A stretch of 33,793 nt of DNA, taken from positions 1-33,793 of the forward strand of contig JANHAK010000001.1 in the NCBI GenBank assembly GCA_024464195.1, given 5' to 3'. The notes under the pieces were generated by a model. The model was not told the origin of the DNA and did not search any database. It worked only from the letters and a program-made list of their open reading frames with translations. Origin of the DNA: Methanomassiliicoccales archaeon (lineage in GTDB: Archaea; Thermoplasmatota; Thermoplasmata; Methanomassiliicoccales; JACIVX01). This document shows positions 1 through 9,185 of the stretch, piece by piece. Numbering within the stretch: position 1 is the first letter of the stretch; the number at the start of each line of letters is the position of its first letter. The translations under genes were made by a program, and so were the position numbers.

Positions 1-1
1 G

Positions 2-3000
2 ATTAAAGTTAGGCACGTGTTTGCAGCATTATTTCTTGCGTTTCTCGTCGTTTTGCCAAATGCCTGGGGAGCAACCGACGCTGCGATTCCTTCAGAGCTG
101 AAGGCCCAGTACGACAAGCAGGTCTATGATATCATGCCAGGTTTTGCCAAACCTGCGAGTTATGATGTAGTTAACGGATCAAACTGGTATTTCGGAGCTT
201 TTGCATACAGTATGCCGCTGCCGACACAATATTGGCCAGCAGCGTGGAGCTGGTTCAGGACAGTTGATTCAAATATCATTCCAGTGTCTGCGAGACCCGC
301 GTTCCTTTCATGGTGGGACTATGGTTTTGAGGCAATCCAGGCGGGACAGCACCCAACTGTCGCTGATAACTTCCAGAATGCTTACCAGTTTGCCGGCAAC
401 TTCATCATGTCTCAAAACGAGACCGTTGCCGTCGCGCTTTTTGTCATCAGAATTCTTGAGAAAACAGGACTTGAAAATGACACGATCGTTCAGGTGCTGG
501 TCGATCATGGTGTCGATTACGCGAAATTGCGGGATATCATGACGAGACCAGAGAGGTACGTTGAGATCGTCAGGAATCATCCCGAAATTTATGGCCCCAG
601 AGACGCGGATCTGAGTCCGACGAATGCGAAGTATGCTGCTGCGAGCGTTGAGCTTTCGAAGGTTGGTCTCGAGAATATTGTTGAGATTTATAACGAGCTC
701 CGTCAGATGACTGGTGTGGATATCTCTTATTTTGCCATTGATAGCAGGCTTTTCCCCTTTACAGCGCTGAGCGCCAATATTTTCTACGCGCCGGCCAAAT
801 TAGCTGATTATAGAATCGACACGATTTCTAATTCCCCAATCGACTTTTTTGAAATTAAGGCGATTGACAGCGAGGGCGGAATTCACGATCTAGCAAATGT
901 AACTTCTGACATGACGATCGTGAATTACCAGATCGTTTACAAGGAAATGTTCTATCGCAGTATGCTTTATCGTGCTTTCATGGGCTATGGACCGTATGAT
1001 ATAGGCGAGACGAGCCAGGGATTACCGGGCCTTACTGGTACATTATCAAGCTATCCGCCAATGCAGGGTTGGAACATGACGCATTTCAGAATGGTCTATA
1101 GGACTGCTTATTACAACCCCTTCCCTCCAGATCAGGTCAAGAATCATTCATCTGCATGGCGCGCGATTAGTTACGATGAGGCACTCGAACTTCGTGAAAA
1201 AATCAACAATGGTGAAATGCAGGGAACGGTCGATGCAAGTGCGAGTGCCCTGATTCAGGGCGTTGTCTTTCTCCAATACTACGATGGTGCTATCGTCGAG
1301 GGAACGGTAACGACCAATAGTGGGTTGCCTTATCCTGGACTCTGGGTCACAGTCCTTGATGAATATGGAATTCCGCATCAGACAGTGAAGACTGATGCGA
1401 ATGGGCATTACGAAGTCATCGCGCCGTTTGGCGAGGTGAAACTGGTGTTCTCCTACGGAGATCTTGATCTAAGGACACAGATTGCAACTGAACTCAGTAG
1501 AATCTCTTTCAATGTGAGTTATGATCAGTCGATGAGGAAGAAAATCGATGCCGACAATGATGGGAAATGGGATTATTATATAACAAAAAATGTAGCCGTC
1601 AAGGGCAGTGCTATGAAGGGAAAGGTCTACTGGGATGTTGACGGTGACGGAACTTATACTTCTGGGACTGACACGATTATCGAAGGGGCAAAAGTGATCG
1701 TTGGAAATGAGAGTAAAGAACTTCAATACGAAACGATCTCGAGTGTTGGTGGCTACGGGTTCTATGGACTGCCGCCGATGAATGCGACTATATATGCTGT
1801 GCTTGATAATCATTCCTTTGGTCGTGTCCAGGTAACTCTGCTTCCGATGGGAAATATCACAAAGGATATCGGAATTAAACCCTCATCATTGAATGGTACA
1901 GCGATTTTTGCCGATGGGAATGTGGCCTCGGGATTGAATCTGAGAATCGTTGATACGATCAGCGGAAAAGAGATTACCACGGCGACAGATTCAAATGGAT
2001 ACTTCCATGTCGGAATGTTGTTTTCAGGGCGGTATCTCCTAAAGACACAAGACCTCTCTTATGCGATTGTGCCAGATGAAGTCAGCGTTATGGAAGGAGA
2101 AACTAAGACGATGGATCTGACAGTCTATGGTTCCATGAAAGTTTCTGGTCGTGTCATGATCGGAAGTTCAGTTGCGAGCAATGTAACGATTGCATTCCTC
2201 TCCAAAGCAAGCGAGTTCTGGACGAATAGTGATTCGAGAGGAATTTATGATGTTAATCTGCCTCGTGGGAATTATACGGTTTTCTGCCTGGCGATCCAGA
2301 ATGGTGAAACTTACGTCTCTCTTACTGCTTTGAATTCCTTTGGTCCCATCGTGAATCATGATATCAAAATGGTACCAGGCAACTTCATCGATCTTTATGT
2401 TTCTGGTTCGTTAGGACCCGTCAGTAATGCCGAGGTTTTGATTCAATCGAAAACCAGCAACGCTGCTGTAAAAGCGGTGACAAATGCAACTGGTGGAGCG
2501 AGGATCATTCTTCCTCAAGGTACTTATTTTGTCTATATCAGAGGAAATGAAGAGGCATATTGGGGAGACATGTTTGTTGATTCGTCGAAGCGTGTTAACA
2601 TTGTACTATCATCCGCTGCCTCAATTTCGGGTGTGACATGGTATGATGCTAACAACAACGCAATCATGGACTCAGGCGAACAGATTTCAGGTGTAAAATT
2701 GACATTGTACGATCGCGATGGCAGAGCAATTGAAGCGACAAGTGATTCAATCGGCAGTTTTTCATTCGTAGTCCCTTCAGGTTATTCGTATGAGCTTTCG
2801 TTAAGCAAAGGTGGTTATGCGTCGAAGGTTTTGAGTTTCCCGCTTATCGAATCATCGATTTCCCAGAATGTGAGACTTGTTCCTCTCAACCGCACGATCA
2901 CAGGTATCGTGTATTACGAGTCGGCACCGATTGCCGACATTTTGGTAAAATTTGTATCGGCCTATGGTAATGTTTTCGTGGCGAATAGCGGATCCTCGGG

Positions 3001-5026
3001 TACTTTTTCGATTTCAGTTCCACCAGGAAATTACGAAGTGATTGTCGATCAGAATGTTTCGTCGGTGAATAATGCGACAAAATATCAATTTACTTCATCA
3101 ATACAAGTTCCCATCGGTTCTGACCCATCCTTGTTACAAATCGATCTTGTGAAGAGGGTAAGAGTATACGGATCGCTCTATCCAGAAAGGAGTGGTACGA
3201 CAAAGATAACTTTCAATGGGCCTGAGGAAAGAACGATCACGACCTCTGGGAGATTTGATCTTTACCTTGTGGAGGGTAACTATAGTGTTTATGCGCTCAA
3301 CGACCAGGTAATTACTGATTATGCGTTTTTCGATCTTATCCACATCGATGCGTTTGTTTCACCACTAAATCTAACAACATCCATTGCGAAAATGGTTAGA
3401 GGCACGATCTATTTTGAAGGCTCACCATTTTCTTACGTTGTTCCGGTTGAGATCAGAAATGATGCTGGTGCGATCATTAAGATAAACTCTTATGTTAGCG
3501 GTATTTTCGAAGCCATATTACCATACGGGAATTATTCGGCAGGAGTTGATTATCACACGAAGACAAGAATCGGTCTAGAAACGCGGTATGTGCGTTATAC
3601 TGGAAATACATCACTGTTCGTTCCTTCTTTAACAATGTCCACTATCGTGTTAAATCGCACTTATGATAATGTGACTCTTAGCGGGTCGGTATTCGATTCG
3701 AGTGGATCATTGGTTTCTGCAACGATCGAATTCATTCCCATATCTTCCACAGCAATGAGCGCATCAGTGACATCTGGGATTGGTTCATACGCGTTATCGA
3801 TCGCACCTGGAAATTACAGTGTGTATGCAAGGCAGGTCGGTGGGCTAGGCGTATACCTTGGCGTTGTTAATGTGTCACCGCAGTCGAACAAAATTTTTGA
3901 CATTACTCTCGTGCCTGGGTTTAGGTTTGCCGGTGAAACCCTGAAGGAATACGCGCCTGGCAATGCGACGATCGAGATTACATCAGCGAACGGGGCGAAA
4001 TTGAGTGCGTCTTCATCATCTTCAGGCTCTTTTGAAATCATCTTGCCTCCTGGTGAATATAGTGTAAAATTCACTTCTACTGGAATGGAGAAGGGGATCT
4101 CTGTTCGTTATTACGCGAATACATCGATCAATTTGATTACTGATCTAAGCCGAGCGATCAAAATGGAAAAGATTCCTGAAAGGGGCGTTGATTTGCAGTG
4201 GAATGAGGCTGAGAAGACGACACTGAGGACTGGGCAGACAGCGGTTTACAACTTAAGAATCGTCAATAAGGGGAATGTGCTAGATACTTTTAAGCTCGAG
4301 GCGCAGGCTGCGAACTGGAATGTTGTGTTTTCCCAGAGCACGGTGAGCGTCGATTTCGGCTATTATAATTCTCAGCTAGTTACGGTGAGCATTACACCAT
4401 CGGCGAGTGTCTATGTCTCACATTCGCCGATTAAGATCACTGCAATCTCGCTCAATAACGCATCGATTCAGGATTCTGTATTAATCGACGCGATCATCCT
4501 CCCATATTACAGTTTGAATCTCAAGTTCGATAAACCCTATCAAGTCAATGGAACGCCCTATTCTTACAGCATAAAACTTGAGAATAACGGGAACGATGAG
4601 GACACGATCAATATCAGCATTGCAAATCGAGTTCCACTCGCTGAGCTGGGCTGGAAAGCAGAGGTGAGGCTTGGCGGCGAGAATCCTGTTAATAATCTCA
4701 CGGTCACCTTGCAAGCTGGGAAAGTCAAATATTTCGATGTTCTCCTTACACCGATACGAGAGAATCCTAATCCAAACATTGAGGTCGTCATCTCAGCAAC
4801 TTCTCAGAAGTCTTCAGATGCGTACGCATTGCTGATAGTGAAGCCTCCGCTCCCTCTAATTATTCTGCCTTCAGGCGGCGTGAGCGTTAGTGGGGAAAAT
4901 GTATATTTTGAGCCGGCAGAAATTCCCATCGAGACAATCGCTCTTACAGGTGCAACCTTGGCGGCGTTTGTGATTTTCATCCTCATGGGTATACACAGGG
5001 GGGTATTCAGACGAAGAAGGCGCTGA
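2..5026 (+). CDS. STT3/AglB-type oligosaccharyltransferase (3' part) fused to Ig-like/carboxypeptidase-regulatory repeats
   Basis: The frame is open to the left window edge, so the 5' end is outside. The GTG at 17 lies in a hydrophobic segment that looks like the last STT3 transmembrane helix, not a true start. Numbering from that GTG, WWDYG (residues 99-103), the acceptor-site signature of STT3/AglB, follows a WYFGAFAYSMPLP stretch and precedes QHPTVADNFQNAYQFAGNF. The visible STT3 region runs to about residue 415. From about 425 to 1380 there are some ten repeats ending in patterns like PPGNYEVIV or APGNYSVYA, typical of carboxypeptidase-regulatory-like beta-sandwiches. Two NEW3-like domains follow (about 1385-1490 and 1498-1615). 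A C-terminal helix (about 1639-1660) ends in RRRRR. STT3 enzymes transfer lipid-linked glycan to Asn in N-x-S/T on the outer face of the membrane. The upstream GT-C membrane domain is presumed, not seen. A DK/MI motif was not assigned. Confidence 0.82.
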   Translation: MKVRHVFAALFLAFLVVLPNAWGATDAAIPSELKAQYDKQVYDIMPGFAKPASYDVVNGSNWYFGAFAYSMPLPTQYWPAAWSWFRTVDSNIIPVSARPAFLSWWDYGFEAIQAGQHPTVADNFQNAYQFAGNFIMSQNETVAVALFVIRILEKTGLENDTIVQVLVDHGVDYAKLRDIMTRPERYVEIVRNHPEIYGPRDADLSPTNAKYAAASVELSKVGLENIVEIYNELRQMTGVDISYFAIDSRLFPFTALSANIFYAPAKLADYRIDTISNSPIDFFEIKAIDSEGGIHDLANVTSDMTIVNYQIVYKEMFYRSMLYRAFMGYGPYDIGETSQGLPGLTGTLSSYPPMQGWNMTHFRMVYRTAYYNPFPPDQVKNHSSAWRAISYDEALELREKINNGEMQGTVDASASALIQGVVFLQYYDGAIVEGTVTTNSGLPYPGLWVTVLDEYGIPHQTVKTDANGHYEVIAPFGEVKLVFSYGDLDLRTQIATELSRISFNVSYDQSMRKKIDADNDGKWDYYITKNVAVKGSAMKGKVYWDVDGDGTYTSGTDTIIEGAKVIVGNESKELQYETISSVGGYGFYGLPPMNATIYAVLDNHSFGRVQVTLLPMGNITKDIGIKPSSLNGTAIFADGNVASGLNLRIVDTISGKEITTATDSNGYFHVGMLFSGRYLLKTQDLSYAIVPDEVSVMEGETKTMDLTVYGSMKVSGRVMIGSSVASNVTIAFLSKASEFWTNSDSRGIYDVNLPRGNYTVFCLAIQNGETYVSLTALNSFGPIVNHDIKMVPGNFIDLYVSGSLGPVSNAEVLIQSKTSNAAVKAVTNATGGARIILPQGTYFVYIRGNEEAYWGDMFVDSSKRVNIVLSSAASISGVTWYDANNNAIMDSGEQISGVKLTLYDRDGRAIEATSDSIGSFSFVVPSGYSYELSLSKGGYASKVLSFPLIESSISQNVRLVPLNRTITGIVYYESAPIADILVKFVSAYGNVFVANSGSSGTFSISVPPGNYEVIVDQNVSSVNNATKYQFTSSIQVPIGSDPSLLQIDLVKRVRVYGSLYPERSGTTKITFNGPEERTITTSGRFDLYLVEGNYSVYALNDQVITDYAFFDLIHIDAFVSPLNLTTSIAKMVRGTIYFEGSPFSYVVPVEIRNDAGAIIKINSYVSGIFEAILPYGNYSAGVDYHTKTRIGLETRYVRYTGNTSLFVPSLTMSTIVLNRTYDNVTLSGSVFDSSGSLVSATIEFIPISSTAMSASVTSGIGSYALSIAPGNYSVYARQVGGLGVYLGVVNVSPQSNKIFDITLVPGFRFAGETLKEYAPGNATIEITSANGAKLSASSSSSGSFEIILPPGEYSVKFTSTGMEKGISVRYYANTSINLITDLSRAIKMEKIPERGVDLQWNEAEKTTLRTGQTAVYNLRIVNKGNVLDTFKLEAQAANWNVVFSQSTVSVDFGYYNSQLVTVSITPSASVYVSHSPIKITAISLNNASIQDSVLIDAIILPYYSLNLKFDKPYQVNGTPYSYSIKLENNGNDEDTINISIANRVPLAELGWKAEVRLGGENPVNNLTVTLQAGKVKYFDVLLTPIRENPNPNIEVVISATSQKSSDAYALLIVKPPLPLIILPSGGVSVSGENVYFEPAEIPIETIALTGATLAAFVIFILMGIHRGVFRRRRR

Positions 5027-5796
5027 TGGCGATTGTATTCACGATAACGATTTTTTGTCTTTCCGTTTATCCACTTGCGAGTATTAGTGTCGCTGCATAT
5101 GACCCCATATACGTTTCCATCGATGGCAAAAATTGCATTGCTATTAGCGAAAAATCGGAATATATAATCAGGGTTGTTGGCGGCCCTGGAGACGAACCTG
5201 GAGGAAATTTTAGTTTCACAGCGAAATTGATCGGCCCATCACCAGCCGAAGCAAAAGTTATTCCGACTAACGGAAAATCCTCGACTGGCCTTTTCAGAGT
5301 CAATGTGACGGCGCCACCGACGGCGCGAGACATGATTCTGCGCATCAATGTCACTTCGGTTTCTGCCAACGGCACGCTCGTTGAGAAGGTGACGAAAGAT
5401 TTCCCTATCAAGGTGCTGGTTCCTGTTGTCATCACAGCGACTGTGAGGAACGATGGGAACATGTCAGTGAAGAATATCCCCTTTGCGATCTACGCGGATG
5501 GATTGAAAATTTATGAAACGACGATAAATCTCGATCCGAAAACATCAAAGACAATCATTTTCAATTGGACCGACCCATATTTGAAGCCCGGGGAGCATGT
5601 CATTACGGTGATGATTGACCCAGGAAACACTCTCGTCAAGCTCGATACCGGCGGCACTTCATTCACAACGACAATTTTTGTTGGGAAGACCGATTACGGC
5701 TTTGTCAACGCGCTGCTAATTGGAATCCTTCTCTTATCTGTGTTTTCAATCTACTTGGTGTACCGGCGACCAAAAAGAAGAAGGATGAAGCGGTAA
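5026..5796 (+). CDS. CARDB-domain membrane-anchored extracellular protein, coupled to the STT3 fusion gene
   Basis: A 256-residue protein starting at the ATG inside the TGATG overlap with the upstream stop codon, so translation is probably coupled. A signal peptide or anchor covers about residues 1-25. The region around residues 130-215 (ITATVRNDGNMSVKNIPFAI and the following LKPGEHVITVMIDP) matches the CARDB beta-sandwich pattern found in archaeal and bacterial surface proteins. A transmembrane helix at about 228-247 is followed by a very basic tail (RRPKRRRMKR), so most of the protein faces outward. It shares its design (outer beta-sandwich, C-terminal helix, Arg-rich tail) with the preceding STT3 fusion and could be its partner. 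No catalytic motif is visible and the exact role is unknown. Confidence 0.75.
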   Translation: MAIVFTITIFCLSVYPLASISVAAYDPIYVSIDGKNCIAISEKSEYIIRVVGGPGDEPGGNFSFTAKLIGPSPAEAKVIPTNGKSSTGLFRVNVTAPPTARDMILRINVTSVSANGTLVEKVTKDFPIKVLVPVVITATVRNDGNMSVKNIPFAIYADGLKIYETTINLDPKTSKTIIFNWTDPYLKPGEHVITVMIDPGNTLVKLDTGGTSFTTTIFVGKTDYGFVNALLIGILLLSVFSIYLVYRRPKRRRMKR

Positions 5797-5840
5797 ACCT
5801 TGATTCGCTAGCAAAGTTATGAATTTTTTATTCTTCTCTG
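5797..5840 (+). terminator. T-rich putative terminator after the CARDB gene
   Basis: The stretch after the stop contains TTTTTTATTC and further T-rich sequence around 5823-5850, with no strong hairpin. This fits archaeal oligo-T termination but is weak evidence. Confidence 0.3.
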
Positions 5841-5936
5841 TTAATATTTTAATTCAAAAAATCGGAACTTGATTAGATTTGAAAAGTTCTCACGTGAAGA
5901 AATAAGCCCGTCGAAATGATGAGAATTTTGGGACGA

Positions 5937-5944
5937 TTTATATA
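5937..5944 (+). promoter_or_regulatory. TATA box of the thioredoxin gene
   Basis: TTTATATA is centred about 28 nt before the thioredoxin ATG at 5969. Archaeal transcription normally starts 25-27 nt downstream of the TATA centre, so the transcript would start at or next to the ATG and be leaderless. No Shine-Dalgarno sequence precedes the ATG. Confidence 0.65.
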
Positions 5945-5968
5945 GGCGATTCATGATAGGGCGAATTC

Positions 5969-6292
5969 ATGGCCGGAAATCTCATTGAGATCACAGATGA
6001 CAACTTTGAGCGGATCAGAAAGGAAAATTCTAAACTCATTATTGACTGCTGGGCTGAATGGTGTGGTCCGTGCAGAATGCTCGCCCCAATTTTCGAAAAA
6101 CTCGCAGCTGAATATTCCGGAAAAATAGTCTTCGGCAAAATGAATACCGATCACAATCCTGAACTCGTGAGGCGGTTCAGAATCATGGCAATTCCGACGC
6201 TTCTTTTCTTTAGGGACGGAGAGGTCGTCGATCAAATTGTAGGTGTCGTGCCGAAGGAGGAAATTGCAGAAGCGATAAAGAGAAATTTCTGA
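5969..6292 (+). CDS. trx: Thioredoxin
   Basis: A 107-residue protein of normal thioredoxin length. The redox motif WCGPC has its cysteines at 32 and 35, and the cis-proline is in IPT (Pro76). It would act in the cytosol as a dithiol reductant, reduced by a thioredoxin reductase that is not in this window. The ATG at 5969 is chosen because the nearby upstream ATG at 5953 is out of frame and the TATA box predicts a leaderless transcript starting here. It is monocistronic and converges on the Trax/translin-like gene, with about 74 bp between their ends. Electron donor and targets cannot be read from the sequence. Confidence 0.93.
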   Translation: MAGNLIEITDDNFERIRKENSKLIIDCWAEWCGPCRMLAPIFEKLAAEYSGKIVFGKMNTDHNPELVRRFRIMAIPTLLFFRDGEVVDQIVGVVPKEEIAEAIKRNF

Positions 6293-6366
6293 CATCGATG
6301 TGACTGATTTCCTTAATCGAAACCTTCTAGAGGCGTTATTCTGCACTTTTCCATCTGCTACGCTTG

Positions 6367-6999
6367 TCAACTTTTTGAGCTATCTAGATCTCTTCGAAAA
6401 TCCTCTAATTTTTCCTGAAGACGTTTTGAAGTCACCGCAACGGCGACTTCTCCTCTCGTCTTTTCAAGAAGTGAACGAGCGATATCCTGTTTTCTTCTTA
6501 TCGGGACGATAGCATCTGGATAATCGAAGCGCATGAGAATGAGAAACAGATCCTCCATCATGTCGAGATACTTCACAGCCTCATCTGTCTTGTCTTTCCT
6601 CAGTGCCTCGAGTGCGAATCGTCGCAGTTCACCAATGACATCAGCAAGACCTAGAAGATAGGATGTGGATGTGATATTTAGTTCTTCTGGATCTGGAAGT
6701 TCTTCGTTTTCGACGATTGCGAGAAGTATCGATGCTTCAGCCATTTCAGCCATTGCGTCCTCAACCAGGCCAGAATTCCAGATATCAGGATGGTCCTCGA
6801 GGAGGCTCCTGAGGCGGTGAACCTCATCTTTTGCTTCTGCTAACGCCTCCTTAACATCTTCTTTCCTGTGAATCGAATGGACGATGCCCGTTGAAATTCT
6901 AATGATCGCTCTTGATGACTTAATTGCCACTTCCCGTACGGCATCTTTTTCATCGAGCTTATATTGTATTCGATTGGCAATCTCTTCCAGATTTCTCAT
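6367..6999 (-). CDS. Archaeal translin/Trax-like protein
   Basis: A 210-residue, almost entirely helical protein, close to the usual translin/Trax length. The C-terminal half carries the family's recognisable stretches: YLLGLADVIGELRR (about 114-127), LDMMEDLFLILMRFDYPDA (about 145-163) and IRRKQDIARSLLEKTRG (about 167-183). Translin and Trax form octameric single-stranded nucleic-acid-binding shells, and Trax-type subunits are ribonucleases; archaeal relatives have been described as RNA-processing proteins. I did not map catalytic acidic residues, so nuclease activity is only possible. The ATG at 6999 lies 27 nt from a TATA box in the short gap after purD, so the gene probably has its own leaderless transcript even though purD lies just upstream on the same strand. 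Confidence 0.8.
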   Translation of the reverse strand: MRNLEEIANRIQYKLDEKDAVREVAIKSSRAIIRISTGIVHSIHRKEDVKEALAEAKDEVHRLRSLLEDHPDIWNSGLVEDAMAEMAEASILLAIVENEELPDPEELNITSTSYLLGLADVIGELRRFALEALRKDKTDEAVKYLDMMEDLFLILMRFDYPDAIVPIRRKQDIARSLLEKTRGEVAVAVTSKRLQEKLEDFRRDLDSSKS

Positions 7000-7020
7000 A
7001 GTCCAGAAATAGACGACATC

Positions 7021-7030
7021 ATTTAAATAC
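7021..7030 (-). promoter_or_regulatory. TATA box of the translin-like gene
   Basis: On the minus strand this reads GTATTTAAAT, centred 26-27 nt upstream of the ATG at 6999. It lies in the 33-bp gap after the purD stop, so a separate leaderless transcript is predicted. Confidence 0.6.
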
Positions 7031-7032
7031 GA

Positions 7033-8361
7033 TTATGTTTGACTGCGCAGTTTCTTCATATGTTCAATTCTTTTCTGGATGAGCTCTTTCTTTCCGATAT
7101 CGTGGCGCACGTAGATTGCCTCGCCGGTGACATGTTTCAAGCCACGCTCGCATTGTGCCTCTGCCTTTTCTACAGTCCCATCAATTCCAACGACCGCAAT
7201 TGCCCTCGAGGTCGTCGTTGTGATAATGCCATTGTCCTCATTGACAGATGCGTAGAATAATTGAGCTCCCTCCCTTTTTACGGCCTCTTCATCGACCGAT
7301 ATTTTCAATCCACTCTTTGGTTTCGTTCCGTACCCATCTGGCACAACGTATTTGCAGACTGTCGCTTTATTCTCAAAGGCAACCTTCGATTGTGATAAGT
7401 TACGATCGACAATTGCGGCGCAAATATCAACAAAATTACTCTTAAGCAAGGGAAGAACGTTCATCGCTTCTGGATCGCCGAGACGTGCATTAAATTCGAT
7501 AACCTTTGGGCCGTCGACGGTGAGCATGAATTGGCCATAGAGGAATCCTACATAGGGGCACCCTTCATCTCTCATGGCGCTGACGGTTTTTCTCATAATT
7601 TCCATCGCTTTGTCAAAATCTTCTGCCGTCATGAACGGAAGGAGATGATCTTCCGTCGAGTACGAACCCATACCTCCTGTGTTTGGCCCCACATCTCCTT
7701 CGTATGCCCGCTTGTGATCCTGAACTAGCGGCATTGGCACAACCGTTTTCCCATCAACAAATGATTGAAGCGTAAACTCCTCACCTTCCAATCGCTCTTC
7801 AAGGACAACGCCAATGCCCCCAATTCTTTTTTCGAAAATCTCTTTGATGTAAGAAAGCACTTCATTCTTATCCTTTAAGTGTTCCCCCTCAATTTTCACC
7901 CCTTTTCCGCCAGTTAATCCAATAGGTTTGACAGCCAGATATTTATCACAATTGACGATAAATCTCTTTGCATCTTCAAAATCATTAAAGGTTTCGAAAT
8001 AAACATTGCCGGGAATATCGTATTTCTTCATGAGAGTCCTCATGAAGCGCTTTGATGTCTCGATCCTCGCAGCTGCCTTACTTGGCCCTACGCATCCTAT
8101 CCCTTGTCTTGAAAGCGCATCAACAAGGCCAACATCGAGCGGCGCTTCAGGTCCGATGACCGCGATCTCGACTCCTGCGTCAACAGCGAACTCCGTGATA
8201 GTTTCGAAATCGATCTCCTTGATCAGTCTGAATTCCTTACAAATTCTTGCAATACCAGGATTCCTGTTGCTCATTGCGGCATAAACCTCAGCGCCACCAT
8301 CAACGAGCGCTCGCACAATTGCATGCTCTCTTCCTCCCCCTCCTACTGTTAAGACTTTCAT
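7033..8361 (-). CDS. purD: Phosphoribosylamine-glycine ligase (GAR synthetase)
   Basis: A 442-residue ATP-grasp enzyme catalysing the second step of purine synthesis: phosphoribosylamine plus glycine plus ATP gives glycinamide ribonucleotide. Recognisable elements are the N-terminal GGGGREHA (residues 7-14), GPEAPLDVGL, the lid segment GLTGGKGVKI, GFLYGQFMLT and the ATP/Mg site IEFNARLGDPEAMNVLP. The start is the ATG at 8361 (MKVLTVGGGG). The open frame continues 17 codons upstream, but that extension crosses the TATA box at 8393-8400 and would add a non-conserved leader. No other purine gene is in the window. The transcript would have only about 8-10 nt of leader. Confidence 0.94.
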   Translation of the reverse strand: MKVLTVGGGGREHAIVRALVDGGAEVYAAMSNRNPGIARICKEFRLIKEIDFETITEFAVDAGVEIAVIGPEAPLDVGLVDALSRQGIGCVGPSKAAARIETSKRFMRTLMKKYDIPGNVYFETFNDFEDAKRFIVNCDKYLAVKPIGLTGGKGVKIEGEHLKDKNEVLSYIKEIFEKRIGGIGVVLEERLEGEEFTLQSFVDGKTVVPMPLVQDHKRAYEGDVGPNTGGMGSYSTEDHLLPFMTAEDFDKAMEIMRKTVSAMRDEGCPYVGFLYGQFMLTVDGPKVIEFNARLGDPEAMNVLPLLKSNFVDICAAIVDRNLSQSKVAFENKATVCKYVVPDGYGTKPKSGLKISVDEEAVKREGAQLFYASVNEDNGIITTTTSRAIAVVGIDGTVEKAEAQCERGLKHVTGEAIYVRHDIGKKELIQKRIEHMKKLRSQT

Positions 8362-8392
8362 CGCAATCCCTGTGATGAAAAAGGTCTCAGCG

Positions 8393-8400
8393 TTTATAAA
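8393..8400 (-). promoter_or_regulatory. TATA box of purD
   Basis: The minus strand reads TTTATAAA, centred about 35 nt upstream of the purD ATG at 8361. It predicts a very short leader and excludes the longer reading of the purD frame. Confidence 0.6.
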
Positions 8401-8528
8401 TGTGACTTGCACACGATATCAACTATTCTAATTTTGGACTCGTTGAGAGACTCTGTTCTCTAATTATTCCTTGAATTACGATAAGTCATCAAGTGAAATG
8501 CAGTCAGGCCATTGGAAAAATCCAGCTG

Positions 8529-9185
8529 TTAAAAATCAACTTCAAGATCTTTGAGAAGATCTGGTATTCCCGCTCCGGTTTTGACACTGATCAAATGGAG
8601 AGTCTTATTCTTCGTAATCTTTTGGTAGTCGTCTGTAATTCTTTGAGGATCCACATCAAGATATGGAACGAGGTCGATCTTATTTAGCGCGGCTACATCC
8701 GCTACGGAGAAGATCAAAGGGTGTTTCCTTACCATATCGTCTCCTTCTGTCACGGAAATTACGACAAGTCTCTTATCAGTCCCAAGGGGAAAATCCGCCG
8801 GGCAGACAAGATTGCCGACATTTTCGATAAATAGAAAATCAATCGATTCGAGATCCAACTTCTCGAGCGCATGGCTGATTAAATGTGCATCTAGATGGCA
8901 TTCTTTGCCTGTGTTGATATTGATCGCTGGAATACCAAGCGATCGAAAACGATTGTAATCGTCTTGGCCAGCCACATCACCAGCAATCGCAGCAGGGCGT
9001 TTCCCTTTCTTGATCATTTCTGAAGCGATTCTCTCAATTAACGCTGTTTTACCTGAGCCGATCGATCCCATCACGTCGATTGATTTGATACCATTCCTCT
9101 TGAGAAGTTCGTGATTTTCATCGGCAATTTTTCTGTTCTCGGCGAGCACGTCAATTTCCATTGATATCTCAGTAATCTTGTGCAC
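8529..9185 (-). CDS. hypB: Hydrogenase nickel-incorporation GTPase HypB
   Basis: A 218-residue SIMIBI-class GTPase that delivers nickel during [NiFe]-hydrogenase maturation, normally with HypA. Visible motifs are the P-loop GSIGSGKT (40-47), GDVAGQDD (69-76), the metal-site Cys96-His97 within TGKECHLDAH, ENVGNLVCPADF with Cys128, and NKID for guanine recognition. The GTG at 9185 is preferred because the resulting N-terminus (MHKITEIS...) resembles archaeal HypB proteins that begin with Met-His. An in-frame ATG lies at 9161. There is no long His-rich N-terminus, so it should not store nickel. No hydrogenase or other hyp gene is nearby. Confidence 0.92.
   Translation of the reverse strand: MHKITEISMEIDVLAENRKIADENHELLKRNGIKSIDVMGSIGSGKTALIERIASEMIKKGKRPAAIAGDVAGQDDYNRFRSLGIPAININTGKECHLDAHLISHALEKLDLESIDFLFIENVGNLVCPADFPLGTDKRLVVISVTEGDDMVRKHPLIFSVADVAALNKIDLVPYLDVDPQRITDDYQKITKNKTLHLISVKTGAGIPDLLKDLEVDF

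Noticed and set aside
17..19. GTG at 17 as the true start of the first gene
   Set aside because: The frame is open upstream to the window edge, the GTG lies inside a membrane segment, and the following sequence matches the middle of an STT3 protein.
6300..6512. 70-codon plus-strand frame after thioredoxin
   Set aside because: It is mostly antisense to the end of the well-supported translin-like gene and has no family features.
7033..8412. Longer purD starting at 8412
   Set aside because: The 17 extra codons cross a good TATA box, and the conserved N-terminus begins at MKVLTVGGGG.
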